DNA of 64,000 nt, taken from contig CABFPE010000546.1 of assembly GCA_900660155.1 (NCBI GenBank), positions 407,533 through 471,532 on the forward strand, given 5' to 3'. Position 1 is the first letter of the stretch; each line of letters begins with the position of its first letter. A program made the position numbers and the translations under genes. The notes beneath the pieces are model-generated. The model ran no database searches. It was not told the DNA's origin and saw only the letters and a program-made list of their open reading frames with translations. Source of the DNA: Hofstenia miamia (lineage: Eukaryota > Xenacoelomorpha > Acoela > Hofsteniidae). Shown in pieces: positions 1-11,510 of the stretch.

Positions 1-966
1 GTCGGGTTTCTCTCTTGCTCACAGAAGTGATACGCAAAAAACTATTTGCTGGTGTGCTGAAACTTGATGCGGCATCTTCTCTAATCAAAGATAAAAAGAA
101 AGCGCCGCTTCATCAAATGTTCTCTCTTCTCGACAAAGAAAATGCGGCTGAAGCTCTTCTACTTCTTTTTAAAAGCTCACTCAACTCTGTCTCCAATGCT
201 GCAACACAATCTTCTCTTACCAATTCTGCTTGCTCAATCAATGCACCCTGTTTAACACAAACAGTCGATTCTCCCTCCAAACATCGCTATATTTCCTTCG
301 AAAATCGACCCCAGTCTCCAAGAAGAAAATCTGACAAACCATGAAGTCAAATAAAATCGATCAAACCTGGTACAACCTCATTAATCATTGGAAGCAGCAT
401 CCTTTGAAATGTCTGCTCACATAATCTTCTACCTAACCAAACGCGTCCATCCTAGACGTCTTGCTGAAAAGATCTCGCAATATCCAAAAGTTCACGTCAA
501 TTCTGTCACTTGTCTAATCAATGCAATACAATCCGCTGATGTTTAAACATTCAAATCAAATATCAATCATCTACTTGAACAGATTCGTCTTAAATTCTCG
601 CCACATTTCATCTACTTCTTAGAAATTACACCAGTCTCTAAATATTCATTCTTACAACAAAATCACGTCATTGATGAATTTATTGAAGTCCTATCACGCG
701 TCTCTTCAAACAAGTTTAATGCCATCCCTGTCTTCAAAAGATTCATGAAGATCGTGAAGAACCATCGATTGTAGTCTCCTGTCCCAAGATGGGATTCATA
801 TTTCTGGCAATGGAATCAAACAAATTACTCAGATCCTAAAGAATCAGTTCAGTCCTCGCCCAATAACTGCTTCATCATTCCATACTCCTCACGTTTCTTA
901 CTCCAAAGTCATAAGCTCCTCTTCGAATCAATGTCTTCTTCCGACCACATCTCTTCCTCTCTAGAA
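1..966 (+). pseudogene. LINE ORF1, C-terminal part with esterase-like end
   Basis: The first 343 bases are open (residues run from TEVIRKKLFAGV to PRRKSDKP, about 110 codons, beginning before the window). After that the coding signal continues through stops and frame changes: segments such as AEKISQYPKVHVNS and FSPHFIYFLEITPVS are visible up to a terminal DGIHISGNGIKQI at about 788. A D-G-x-H motif followed by a short helix is the usual end of the SGNH/GDSL esterase domain found in ORF1 of CR1-type LINEs; that link is from family knowledge. The protein would bind element RNA or membranes, but this copy cannot make it. A second, slightly diverged copy of the start lies at 2434-2694. Confidence 0.6.
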
Positions 967-1071
967 TGACTAACTCAATTAAAATGGTAAATTTTTTTAT
1001 GTATTATCTAGTTATATATACATGTTCAATTGCAAACACAACACAGAAAGCACTTACATTTCAATTACTAC

Positions 1072-1707
1072 ATGTGTACTACCAAATTCAGTATTATAAT
1101 TTATAAACAATTTATTAGGCATTTTCTTCTTTTAAAATTAATCCTTTCCAGTGACATAGAAACAAATCCTGGTCCTATTCTAAATGTGTCCGAAATTGAA
1201 CATGAATTGAAAAACTATTCTAATAACATTAAATATATATACCTTAAACCTAGAAGTCTTAATTCAAGCAGAAATGATTTCTTAAAGTTGATTACAAAAA
1301 TTGGAAAATGCAATTTTCATATTTACAGAAACTTGGCTTAAGTCAGATATCGACCCTAACTTCTTATATCTAGACAGACAAATTTTTGAGGTTTTTCTAA
1401 GAATCGAATAGGTAGAGGTGGTGCACTTATCATAATTGTGCCAAAATTTTTAAAACCAGTCCGTAAATCTGAATATGAAATTTATCAGGAAATATTTGTA
1501 TCGCTGTGGATAGAAATAAAATCAATAGAGAACTGTTTCCAAAAAGAATTGATAAACGTAACTTATACTCCAAATAAAAATTATCCAGTTGAATATCTAA
1601 ATTATAAAGTCAATGAAATATCTGAAATATGTAATAAGTATAACTCTCTAAATATATTCGGTGACTTTAATATTAATTATTTTATTCATATGAACGAAAT
1701 TCTATAA
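1072..1707 (+). pseudogene. LINE ORF2 N-terminus: 2A peptide and APE endonuclease pieces
   Basis: The first in-frame ATG is at 1072. Thirty-odd residues rich in I, L and F lead into DIETNPGP (1153-1176), a match to the 2A consensus D(V/I)ExNPGP. Downstream, IKYIYLKPRSLNSSRNDF corresponds to the start of the endonuclease domain, a TETWL-like stretch follows at about 1327, then GRGGALIIIVPKF (about 1413) and NIFGDFNINYF (about 1650), the conserved asparagine-bearing endonuclease motif. The domain is split over at least two frames with stops near 1341 and 1707. In intact relatives the endonuclease nicks target DNA to prime reverse transcription. Confidence 0.7.
1153..1176 (+). other. 2A-like ribosome-skipping motif (DIETNPGP)
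   Basis: The codons for D-I-E-T-N-P-G-P are all present, preceded by a hydrophobic L-I-L-S-S, as in functional 2A peptides. 2A sequences make the ribosome skip the final Gly-Pro bond and release the upstream peptide. They are known at the N-terminus of some APE-type LINEs of invertebrates (for example in sea urchin), where the released hydrophobic leader may act as a signal sequence. Whether this copy was ever active cannot be seen. Confidence 0.8.
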
Positions 1708-2150
1708 ATGAAATGCCTGCTACTTGTAATCTTCGTTGTGTTAATACAGTTTTTCCAACTCAAATGAACAATTTAATTGATTAATTTTTTACTAATTCTG
1801 ATGATTGATTCAAATCCTTAATGTTTGAATCATTTAGTGATCATGCACTATGTGCATATATTAGGAACAAAGCTATTAAAAACAAGCAATTTAAATTCAT
1901 ATATGCATGTGACTTTTTATCTTACTCTGACGAAAAAATGGAAAAGACCCTAAGAAACACCCCATTTATTATATTTACACGTTAAATTCTGGACCTAAAA
2001 TGATTAATTACAATGCAAAGGGAATCTACAAGGCATTAAACAGTGTTGCAACAATTAAGAAATGAAGGATTAAGATCAAAGCAATTAAATTTCCATTTTT
2101 AAACACCGATGATAATCAAGTCCATGAACTAGTATAAATTAAGCAAATAN

Positions 2151-3716
2151 ATATATATATATATTGTAGCATATTTGCATGTAAAGTTTTAAAATGACAA
2201 TTTGTGTCAATTTAATAATATTTGATGATAGTCATTGTACAACTATTGATTTAATATATATTTGTATTTTGATTGTTCTGGTCGTGGACTGTCGGGTTTC
2301 TCTCTTGCTCACAGAAGTGATACGCAAAAAACTATTTGCTGGTGTGCTGAAACTTGATGCGGCATCTTCTCTAATCAAAGATAAAAAGAAAGCGCCGCTT
2401 CATCAAATGTTCTCTCTTCTCGACAAAGAAAANCGCGAAAAGCTATTTGCTGGTGCGCCGACACTTGATGCGGCATCTTCTCTAATCAAAGATAAAAAGA
2501 AAACGCCGCTGCATCAAATGTTCTCTCTTCTCGACAAAGAAAACGCCGCTGAAGCTCTTCTACTTCTTTTTAAAAGCTCACTCAACTCTGTCTCCAATGC
2601 TGCAACACAATCTTCTCTTACCAATTCTGCTTGCTCAATCAATGCACCCTGTTTAACACAAACAGTCGATTCTCCCTCCAAACATCGCTATATTNGAAAT
2701 TTATCAGGAAATATTTGTATCGCTGTGGATAGAAATAAAATCAATAGAGAACTGTTTCCAAAAAGAATTGATAAACGTAACTTATACTCCAAATAAAAAT
2801 TATCCAGTTGAATATCTAAATTATAAAGTCAATGAAATATCTGAAATATGTAATAAGTATAACTCTCTAAATATATTCGGTGACTTTACCAAAACATCGC
2901 TATATTCCTTCGAAAATCGACCCCAGTCTCCAAGAAGAAAATCTGACAAACCATGAAGTCAAATAAAATCGATCAAACCTGGTACAACCTCATTAATCAT
3001 TGGAAGCAGCATCCTTTGAAATGTCTGCTCACATAATCTTCTACCTAACCAAACGCGTCCATCCTAGACGTCTTGCTGAAAAGATCTCGCAATATCCAAA
3101 AGTTCACGTCAATTCTGTCACTTGTCTAATCAATGCAATACAATCCGCTGATGTTTAAACATTCAAATCAAATATCAATCATCTACTTGAACAGATTCGT
3201 CTTAAATTCTCGCCACANATATATTCGGTGACTTTAATATTAATTATTTTATTCATATGAACGAAATTCTATAAATGAAATGCCTGCTACTTGTAATCTT
3301 CGTTGTGTTAATACAGTTTTTCCAACTCAAATGAACAATTTAATTGATTAATTTTTTACTAATTCTGATGATTGATTCAAATCCTTAATGTTTGAATCAT
3401 TTAGTGATCATGCACTATGTGCATATATTAGGAACAAAGCTATTAAAAACAAGCAATTTAAATTCATATATGCATGTGACTTTTTATCTTACTCTGACGA
3501 AAAAATGGAAAAGACCCTAAGAAACACCCCATTTATTATATTTACACGTTAAATTCTGGACCTAAAATGATTAATTACAATGCAAAGGGAATCTACAAGG
3601 CATTAAACAGTGTTGCAACAATTAAGAAATGAAGGATTAAGATCAAAGCAATTAAATTTCCATTTTTAAACACCGATGATAATCAAGTCCATGAACTAGT
3701 ATAAATTAAGCAAATA
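2151..3716 (+). repeat. Scrambled duplications of LINE sequence at single-n joins
   Basis: 2291-2432 repeats 1-142; 2434-2694 is a diverged copy of about 33-293; 2696-2888 repeats 1477-1669; 2889-3216 repeats about 281-608; 3218-3716 repeats about 1651-2149. Breaks at 2150, 2433, 2695 and 3217 are single n characters, which short-read scaffolders insert when neighbouring contigs should overlap but do not merge. Most of this stretch is therefore probably an assembly product of several LINE copies. A short (TA)n run sits at 2151-2163. Confidence 0.85.
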
Positions 3717-5441
3717 TTATTTGATCTTGCAAAATCTGAGCCAACAAAAACTAATTGGACCAATTACCAAAAATCAAAGGAAGTAATAAATCAATTAAGA
3801 ACAAAAAATTTATCTAAAGCTTGGCAAAAATTATTTAATCAATTAAATGCTATTTGATTAAAATGGCGATACATCCATAAATTTATTGGAAAATCTAAAG
3901 GTCTTTTATCTGAAATAAATGAATTAAACATCAATAATACTACCGTTACAGACAAAACTCAAATACTAAATCATTTAAATTAATTAAAACAATTTTCCTT
4001 TAGACTTGCTACAATCAATGAATTAGAAAACATTGTTAAGAAACTTGATACCAACAAATCAACCGCTGCTTATAACCTCCCATTTTTTATTATTAAACGT
4101 TTTTTTCCTATTTTTGGAGAACAAAACTTAATTGCATTTAATCAATGTATTATTGATGGTGAATTTCCGAGCTTGCTAAAAAATCAGATTTAACTCCTAT
4201 ATTTAAAAAAGGTGACAACCTAAACGCAAAAAATTATAGACCCATTTGTATTACACATCCTTTTAGCAAACTCTGAAAAAATTTTGTATGTTCAAATAAA
4301 CGCATTCCTAAAATCTGAAAACATCCTATCACATAAACAATTTGGATTTCGCAATGACCATAGCACCCACGACGCAATTCTATCTATTACTCAACAAATA
4401 TAGTCTAATATATCTCATAATAACTTCAGTAGTGTAGCATTATTAGATTTAAGTAAGGCATTCAATTCAATGAAATTAGATATTTTGCAAGACAAGCTTA
4501 TAAATTATAATTTTAGTGATAACTCAATTAATTTAATCATGAACTTCTTAAAAAATAGACAGCAGCGCATAATATTAAACAGTAAAAAATCAAGTTATGT
4601 TACGACTGAAAATTGGGTACCCCAAGGTACTGTACTTGGCCATATTTTATTTGCAATTTTTCTAAATGATATAATAAAACATGTTAAAAACTGCGACATT
4701 TACCAATGTGCCAACGACATATCCCTCGTAAGAACCACAAAAAATGCTTTTGATGCTACAAAAAACCTCCAAGCAGATGTAGAAAAATTTAACAATTATT
4801 TTACAAATAATCAACTAAAACTAAATATTGATAAAACTCAATTTATAATTTTTTCCCAGAAGGCACAAACAAATCTAATAAGTGATATTGAACTAAAGAT
4901 AAATAATAAGCCAATAAAGCAAAGTGATTCAGTCAGTTGTTTAGGAGTGGAGATAGATAATGAATTAAAATTGAAAAAATTTCTACTGAATAAGATTCAA
5001 AAAATGACTGCAGGCATTAGATATCTTTATCACTTACTCAATGTAATATCAAGCAACTATCATAAACAACTGATACATGCTTTCTGTTTGTCTCATTTTC
5101 AATACTGTTCTTTTCTTTTAACTAACCTAAATTCAAAACATTGTATGATTCTATCAAAGATATTTAATTGGTGTATAAAAACTCTAAACTTTGCACAAAA
5201 GCATGATGAAGCATCAGTATATCGTAATAAATACAAAATATTATCTCCGTTCTATCAAATTCATATGCATATGCTATCTATCTTATTTAAATTCAAATCT
5301 CTACAAAAATCTCTCCTTTTCCTTAATGACTATATTAAATTCAATGAGCAATCGCAACAATTTCTGTGTTTAGATGAAAATTCTAATTGCTTTCATCACA
5401 TATCAATTAAATTGTGGAATAATTTTGATTATGAAACGTGA
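3717..5441 (+). pseudogene. LINE ORF2 reverse transcriptase and C-terminus
   Basis: Reverse transcriptase blocks appear in order: KFGFRNDHSTHDAILSI-like sequence (about 4340), VALLDLSKAFNSM (about 4434; block with the first catalytic Asp), WVPQGTVLGHILFAIFLND (about 4617) and a degenerate catalytic box reading QCANDISL where YADD is expected (about 4705). The last 323 codons (4470-5441) are open and carry the thumb and C-terminal region (AGIRYLYHLLNVISS, QLIHAFCLSHFQYCSF). Sequence before 4434 is interrupted by stops. The catalytic box change and upstream stops mark it as inactive. Confidence 0.8.
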
Positions 5442-5720
5442 ATGGAAAAAACTATAAAAAATTTAGAAAAATAGAAAAAAATTAAAGCAAAATAAAACAA
5501 TATACATTAGGGGACGGTAATACACTTCATGCATTCGAAACATACATCCAACATTGAGCACCTACTCAAACATTCACACAAACATTGCTTATATTATTAT
5601 ATATTGTACATATTAATTTGTAGTAATTTATTTGTTTATATTTATTTTTCTTTTGTCATGTGTTAATTTGTGGCATTATGTATACGTTGAGCAATAAATT
5701 TGCTTTGAATCTTGGTCGCT

Positions 5721-6252
5721 CATATGAGCAATCCATTCTGTTTGTGTAATTTAAAAATCAGACATTGCAGTATCATTTAATATTTTGTTCTGTTATTACT
5801 GACCATCTGATAATAAGTGAGTTACTGTTTGCTATTATTTGTAAATACTCTAAAAGTGTGAATTCTGGTTATTTAAGTTTTGCTACCCTAACTTTGGGTG
5901 AAAGGTAGAATAAACAGAGGCTTTAAATGGTCCTATGGTTTGACTCCTCTAGTCTAAGTGATGCTAGGTATTAGGTATAAGGATGAGTATGGTTAGGAAA
6001 TGTGGTTTGCATGTAGTTATAATCATTGTATTTTCCCTAGTCTAAAATGAGCTGAGAATTGGTGTTGGAAATGGTTCATCACTTTGGCTGGAGGCCTGAT
6101 TCTGTAAGAAGAAGTTTGGAATTAAGTTGTTCTCTGAATACTTGTTACCTTTGGAATGAACTAGTAGTTTCGTTGGTTGTTTCTAATATACTTAAAGATT
6201 GAATGCTTGCTGAGTGTTGCATGTGCTTCTACCACAAGTCAAGCATTCTACA
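5721..6252. other. Non-coding stretch before Gypsy 1, possible degraded 5' LTR
   Basis: No ORF of note. The end (ATTCTACA followed by TGGTGACCATGACG at 6253) looks like an LTR end next to a primer-binding site, and a matching TTCTACA plus TGGTAACCCTGAC occurs before Gypsy 2 at 54768. I see no clear similarity between this stretch and the 1.15-kb LTR at 15071-16225, so I do not call it an LTR. Confidence 0.35.
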
Positions 6253-6540
6253 TGGTGACCATGACGACTTTAAATATGTTACCAATGGATTTTACCTCTT
6301 TGTTTTCTATTAAATAAAGTAATAAACTCTCAAAGAGTATTACAAAGAAGAGTTGTTATTGTTCTTACTGTTTCTATTAAATCCTACACAAATCAGTACA
6401 GAAATCAAAAATCTTAGCCACAGTGCTGCAGCCAACCTCTAACTCAAGATCAACCTAATTGGTACTAAATAATAGCTAAAGAGTCGTGCCAACTACTATT
6501 TTGGTTTCAATTATCTTACCATAGCCCATTTGATATCACT

Positions 6541-8530
6541 ATGGAATCTCATATAACTCACTCCAAAACTCATAAAGCCCTCACTATTGAAGACCTTCAA
6601 CAAACTTCACGTGATGAACTTCTACAAATGGTCATAATTCTCCAAAACAACTTACTTGAATCTCAAAACCAAAAAGAAAATCTTGAACAACAATTACTTG
6701 AAGCTTACCATACAGAACAAAATTTACCCCAATAACAATTTAAGGGCTAAACAACGTTGTTTTGGGTTGTTATGTGGTTGTTTTATGTGTCCAAAACAAC
6801 GTTGTTTTAACGTCGAAATGGTACCATTTCATTGGTCGAAACAATGTTGCTACAACAACGTCACATTAGGTTGCTTTTTGGTTGTTTTTTATAAATGAAA
6901 CAGCAATATTTTGTGGTCGTAACAACATTGTTTTATGTTGTAATATTATTGTTTTATCATTACTTTTAAATGCAAAATAAAATTTTATATTGCTAACTGT
7001 TCAAACACTGCTGTTTAAACAAACACAAACCCAACAAAGGGCAATACACAATCTTTGAAATACTGTCAAGCATATTCAATGCAAACATTTGTTAAAGATT
7101 TAAATGAATGTCTTATATATAAATGATAACAATGAGCATACAAATCGGCCAAATTTAACACAAATTTAAAAATCTAAGATTAAGCACAATTTTGAAATAG
7201 TACTTTCTTAAGTCGTGAAAAATCTTTTCTGTTCAATTGTAACTTATTTTATTTAACTTTCAATATCAAGGTGTCCAAATATTCATGAATAAATTATTTT
7301 GAAAATTCACTTAACTGGTATATCATAATTGTTCACAAATTAAAAATTTCAAAAAACGTTTTGCAAATCATTTTTTATATGAATAATAATAAAAATAACA
7401 AAATGAGTTTTATTTGCAAGTATCTGCTCACTGATTATTTTTTACTAAAGTTGTTATAATGATGTTAGTGGTTGCTGCAACAACCAAAAGTATGAAACAA
7501 CTATAAACAACGTAAAAACAACCAAAATTGTTATCTGGGTAGTTGACAGATTAAGCAATCTTCAAGAACAATTCAAAGAATTTAAAAAACAAATGCTTGC
7601 TCTCAATCAACATAAATCAGCACAACCAGTTTTTCAAGAAAATCAATCCACTCCCATTGACTTAACGCCCCAACTTGATGCATTTCGCATAGAAATTTTT
7701 GATCAATTTGAGAAACTCGAAAAGAAATTGTCAGACGACTTGAAAATTTTTTTTCAATATTCCAAAACAAACAAAATTCCCACTGATGTGTTTCAGCCTT
7801 GCTATGAAGATTCTCCATTAACCGAATTTCCACCCAATATAGTTCAACCTCTGAAATTTAATGGAAAAATTGATGCTTCCTCCCCCATTTTCAATGAATG
7901 GTTTGCACAATTTGAATTATACATGAAACAAATGAAATTGGATCAAACTATTGCTTCTTCTCAATTAGCTTTTTACTTAAGGAAAAAGCTAATAACTATT
8001 ACCTTAGTTTTGATGAAGAAACCAAAAATGATTACCCAACATTAATAGGAAAACTGAAATATTGCTAGATCTATAAAGAAACAATATCAAATGTTGTTGT
8101 TTGAACAGCAATATAAACGAAATGATGATATTGCTGCACATATAATGCAAATTCAATGTTTACTATGATTGTCAAGCAAAGATAAAAATACAAATGAGAA
8201 GACTTGTACACTTTTGTTATGTGTAGCTTACCTCTTAGTATTTGACAATGCTTAGAAGCTAAATTCGACATTGATGACAACATTGAAATGATTATAACCA
8301 AAGCCATTAATGTACAATTAGCTTTGGAAAACAATTTGAAAATAAAAAATGACGCATTATATATGATGCCAAAAACGAATTATTCCCTTCCAGTTCCAAA
8401 ACAATCACTAAAGAAACCCACATCTGATTCTAATAATAAAACTGATCAATTCCAAATCAAAAGATATTAATAGTGACAAAATACTTTGTTTCCACTGCAT
8501 ACACAAAGGACATTTACATTCCCAGTGTAC
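6541..8530 (+). pseudogene. Gypsy 1 gag region (fossil)
   Basis: Begins with a short Gln/Glu/Leu-rich coiled-coil-like ORF and resumes after the inserted MITE with more coiled coil (LNQHKSAQPVFQENQ), then a capsid-like stretch (FNGKIDASSPIFNEWFAQF) that aligns by eye with Gypsy 2 gag (FTGKIDKISLSFKEWLFLF). It ends with a CCHC zinc knuckle, C-x2-C-x4-H-x4-C, at 8487-8528. Gag would package element RNA. Broken. Confidence 0.7.
6727..7539. mobile_element. MITE-like DNA transposon inserted in Gypsy 1 gag
   Basis: About 813 bp bounded by imperfect terminal inverted repeats, CCCCAATAACAATTT at the start and AAATTGTTATCTGGG at the end, with TA on both sides (6725-6726 and 7540-7541), as expected for a Tc1/mariner-type target duplication. 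The interior holds no transposase but repeats AACAACGTTGTT-like palindromes, so it is a non-autonomous element. A truncated second copy with a more regular end, CCCAGATAACAATTT, lies at 32877-33063. Confidence 0.8.
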
Positions 8531-8632
8531 ACTAAAAATTAACATTATTGAAGTTAACGAAGGTTTTTATACTGACACTGATGAGGATACTGAAAGCATT
8601 ACTACTGATACTGATTCTTTAAAGGAGTAAGA

Positions 8633-8983
8633 GTGCTGACTCCAGACCAAGCAGGAGAGATACTTATCTCAACTAATTTGCCAGATAAGAAATCTATTCC
8701 AGTTACTGAGAATGGTATAATTATTGAAGCAATAATTGATACAGGAGCTGCACATTCTGTCATAGCTGATACCTGCGTCAACTCTATCAGTATAACTTGT
8801 AAAGATTTAACAAAAGAGAAGTACAGATTAATTTCTGCCAGTAGTGATTACTTAAATACTAAAGGTTACATTAAAAACGTGAAAATTTCTATAAAATGTA
8901 AAATCTTTGAACAAGATTTAATTGTGATTGATACTACGAACTTTCATTTGCCATACCAATTGATACTGGGATGTAAATTTTAG
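8633..8983 (+). pseudogene. Gypsy 1 aspartic protease (fossil)
   Basis: A retropepsin-like stretch with the active-site signature IIDTGAAHSVIA at about residue 35-46 and a C-terminal LPYQLILGCKF, matching the ILG motif that closes the retroviral-type protease fold. It lies between the zinc knuckle and the reverse transcriptase, as in other Gypsy elements. Its role would be cleavage of the element polyprotein as a dimer. Confidence 0.75.
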
Positions 8984-9276
8984 AAGATAATGATTGCTTA
9001 TTAATTTTGAAGAAAATACCATTATGATTATTGACAACAACACACTCGAAAAAAATTTATTCATTAAGGACCCTGATTCTGTTCAATTTCAATTAGAAGA
9101 TATTCTAAAAATCGAACATTACCATTGGAAAATGCCGAACGAAAAAATGGATAGTTCCATAAAATGTGATTACATGATTTCTCATTATACTGGATACAAT
9201 GCAAAAAAAATTTACTACTTTATCTACAATCTCATACGTTAATAAAGGATGTCTCATTACAGCTCTATTAAATATA

Positions 9277-10694
9277 AGCCCGTGCTACATGAACAATTTT
9301 TGTTGCCAATTTTTGTTGGCAACGAAAATTGTTCAAGTAGCATCCCTCTTCCACAACTAAAATCTAGACTAAGGTTGTTCGTTTGGTCCAACTAAAGTTG
9401 GTGACAAAAGTTGTCCGTTTGGTCCAAAAATTGGACAATAAAAATTGTTCACGTAGCACCCCTTCCGCCAACTTTAGTCGTGAAGTAATTAAATGACAAA
9501 AGTTGTTTGTGTAGCAGGGTGCTCCGACCAACTTTTTTGTTGGAGAAATAATTCTCCAACTTTCTAGTAATTATCACCTTCAAATATAAATACACAATTT
9601 TAAGCTATAATTTCAATCATTTTCAGAGTTAATTTAGGACTGTAAAATTTAAAATTAGCTAGGTTTATAGAATTAATAATCATGATTTGTACATTTTTAT
9701 GTTAAAATAAATAAATATCACTATGTAGGTATTTCTTTTGTATNAAAATCGTTCGTGTAACACCCCTCTTCCACAACTAAAATCGGGAGTAATTATCTAG
9801 ACTAAAGTTGTTCGTTCAGTCCAACTAAAGTTGGCGACAAAAGTTGTCCGTTCGGTCCAACAAAAATTGGACAATAAAAATTGTTTGTGTAGCACCCCTT
9901 CCGCCAACTTTAGTCGTGAAGTAATTAAATGACAAAAGTTGTTTGTGTAGCAGGGTGCTCCGACCAACTTTTTTGTTGGAGAAATAATTCTCCAACTTTC
10001 TAGTAATTATCACCTTCAAATATAAATACACAATTTTAAGCTATAATTTCAATCATTTTCAGAGTTAATTTAGGACTGTAAAATTTAAAATTAGCTAGGT
10101 TTANCAAATGGAAATATGAAAATGTTCAGAAATTCAAAAATGGAACAGAAATAGTTTGTACTGCTGCCAATGAAAAAACTTCTATATCACAAACAAGAAA
10201 ATGTACAATCACTGTTTATTGTAAGAACTTTCAAATTTATGTTTTTTTTAAATTGTTTAGATGGGCCAATAATTGTGGAAATGCCGGAGTATCATTTTGC
10301 TAATGAAGGAGATGATGTTGTTATTAATTGTGTTGGAGATTCGTATCCTGAAGCAGACTTCTCTTCTTCTTCAAATGGCTACACACCCAGAGAATACAAT
10401 GCAATATCATGGACTATTAAAGATATATCAAGAGATCATAATTCTTCCCAAGTTAACTGCTTAGCCAAGAATTCAAAAACAAATCTCTCTGATTCCGCAT
10501 TTTCAAATCTCATCATTTACTGTATGTCTTTGAACATGAAAATAATTATACATTTTCTTAGTAATAAGTTAACAAATTTTAAATTCTATATATACTAAAG
10601 TGAATTTACATGAAACAGTTTATTTTTTCGAGATATCAAGGGGTTTTACTTTTTTAGTAAATCTTTAATTAGTCATAAGTTAAGCAATTTTAAA

Positions 10695-10725
<31 letters not shown>

Positions 10726-11394
10726 CTATTGATTACCTACATAAATAAATATTGAATTCTGCTTTAATAAGATCTTCATGTGACCACACTGATGACATCT
10801 CTATGCTTTAGTGAAATGCGCGCCATAATTATGCAATTTGCCTCTCAAATCCAAGGTCATTATTATGATCACTCATTTAGGAATGTAAACAAGCATATTT
10901 CATCAGGCGAGGTTTAATAATAGTCAAGAAAATACGAATACAGATATTGAAACAATATATGTTCTTTGAATAAACACATTAAAATATAACATAAAATAGC
11001 TTGTTGCTAATGCATATTCCAAAAATTTAATATTGAAAAAAATTTTTATATTTTGTTCAACTGTTATGTTAAATGAGCAATATTAATATTTCTTATTTTA
11101 AATATTTCTGCATATTCGGATATTCATGTAATTCTTTCTTAAATATTTTATAATGAAGTAACTGAAATAGTAAAAAGTTGTTGTAACACTATGCTACATG
11201 AACAACTTTTTTCACCAACTAAAATCGTTCGTGTAGCACCCCCTCCCCAATTTTTGTCTAAAACCAATTAAATGACTAAAGTTGTTGTGTAGCATACCAA
11301 ATTAACAACAAATGTTGAGGACAAAGTTGGCGACAAAAGTTGTTCATTCGGACAACAAAAATTGGCGACAAAAGTTGTTCATGTAGCATGGGCT
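9277..11394. mobile_element. TIR DNA transposon in Gypsy 1, carrying host-like Ig exons
   Basis: Ends are inverted repeats: AGCCCGTGCTACATGAACAA at the left and its near-complement ending TGTAGCATGGGCT at the right, each flanked by TA (9275-9276 and 11395-11396). Subterminal sequence is packed with GTTGTTCATGTAGCA-type repeats in both orientations at both ends. No transposase is seen. Single-n joins at 9744 and 10104 bracket 9745-10103, which repeats about 9318-9668, so the left half is partly duplicated by the assembly. The right half from 10105 through the right end is continuous sequence and contains two immunoglobulin-type exons, so they are physically linked to the right terminal repeat. 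A (TA)n run lies at about 10700-10726. Confidence 0.65.
10105..10521 (+). pseudogene. Immunoglobulin-superfamily gene fragment, two exons
   Basis: Exon A (10105-10220) ends an Ig domain: GTEIVCTAANEKTS followed by CTITVY, the usual F-x-C-x-A-x-N and last beta strand. A GT-AG intron of only 40 bases (10221-10260) follows. Exon B (10261-10521, 261 bp) encodes a whole C2-like Ig domain with DDVVINCVGDSYPEADF and WTIKDISRDHNSSQVNCLAKN, and ends at a GTATGT donor. Both junctions are phase 1, the symmetrical arrangement typical of animal Ig domains. The usual core Trp after the first Cys is not evident (FSSSSNG). No further exon is seen before the right end of the transposon, so this is a captured or stranded fragment of a cell-surface or secreted protein gene, not a complete gene. 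Confidence 0.7.
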
Positions 11395-11510
11395 TAACTG
11401 ACAGAGTTATAACACTACGACCTCAACAGTTAAAAATATTTGCTTTTCCATTATAAAGAAAATCGCAAGAAAAACTGCAACTGTTTATTTATAAACACTG
11501 CAAGTACAAA

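Larger units (their letters stand above)
1..5720 (+). mobile_element. CR1-like (APE-type) non-LTR retrotransposon, scrambled copy
   Basis: A LINE in sense orientation, read from conserved pieces in order: ORF1 tail with an esterase-like DGIH motif (1-966), a 2A motif (1153-1176), endonuclease pieces with GRGGALII and GDFNIN (to about 1707), reverse transcriptase with LLDLSKAFNSM and PQGTVLG (to 5441), and an AT-rich 3' UTR ending near AATAAA at about 5690-5720. ORF1-ORF2 order and the apurinic-type endonuclease fit the CR1/L2/Rex group. The middle (2150-3717) repeats earlier parts of the same element around four single-n joins, so the true length is about 1.4-1.6 kb shorter. The element is dead, with many stops and shifts in both ORFs. 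Fragments of the same family lie at 32700-32876, 34841-35395 and 40607-40929. Confidence 0.85.
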
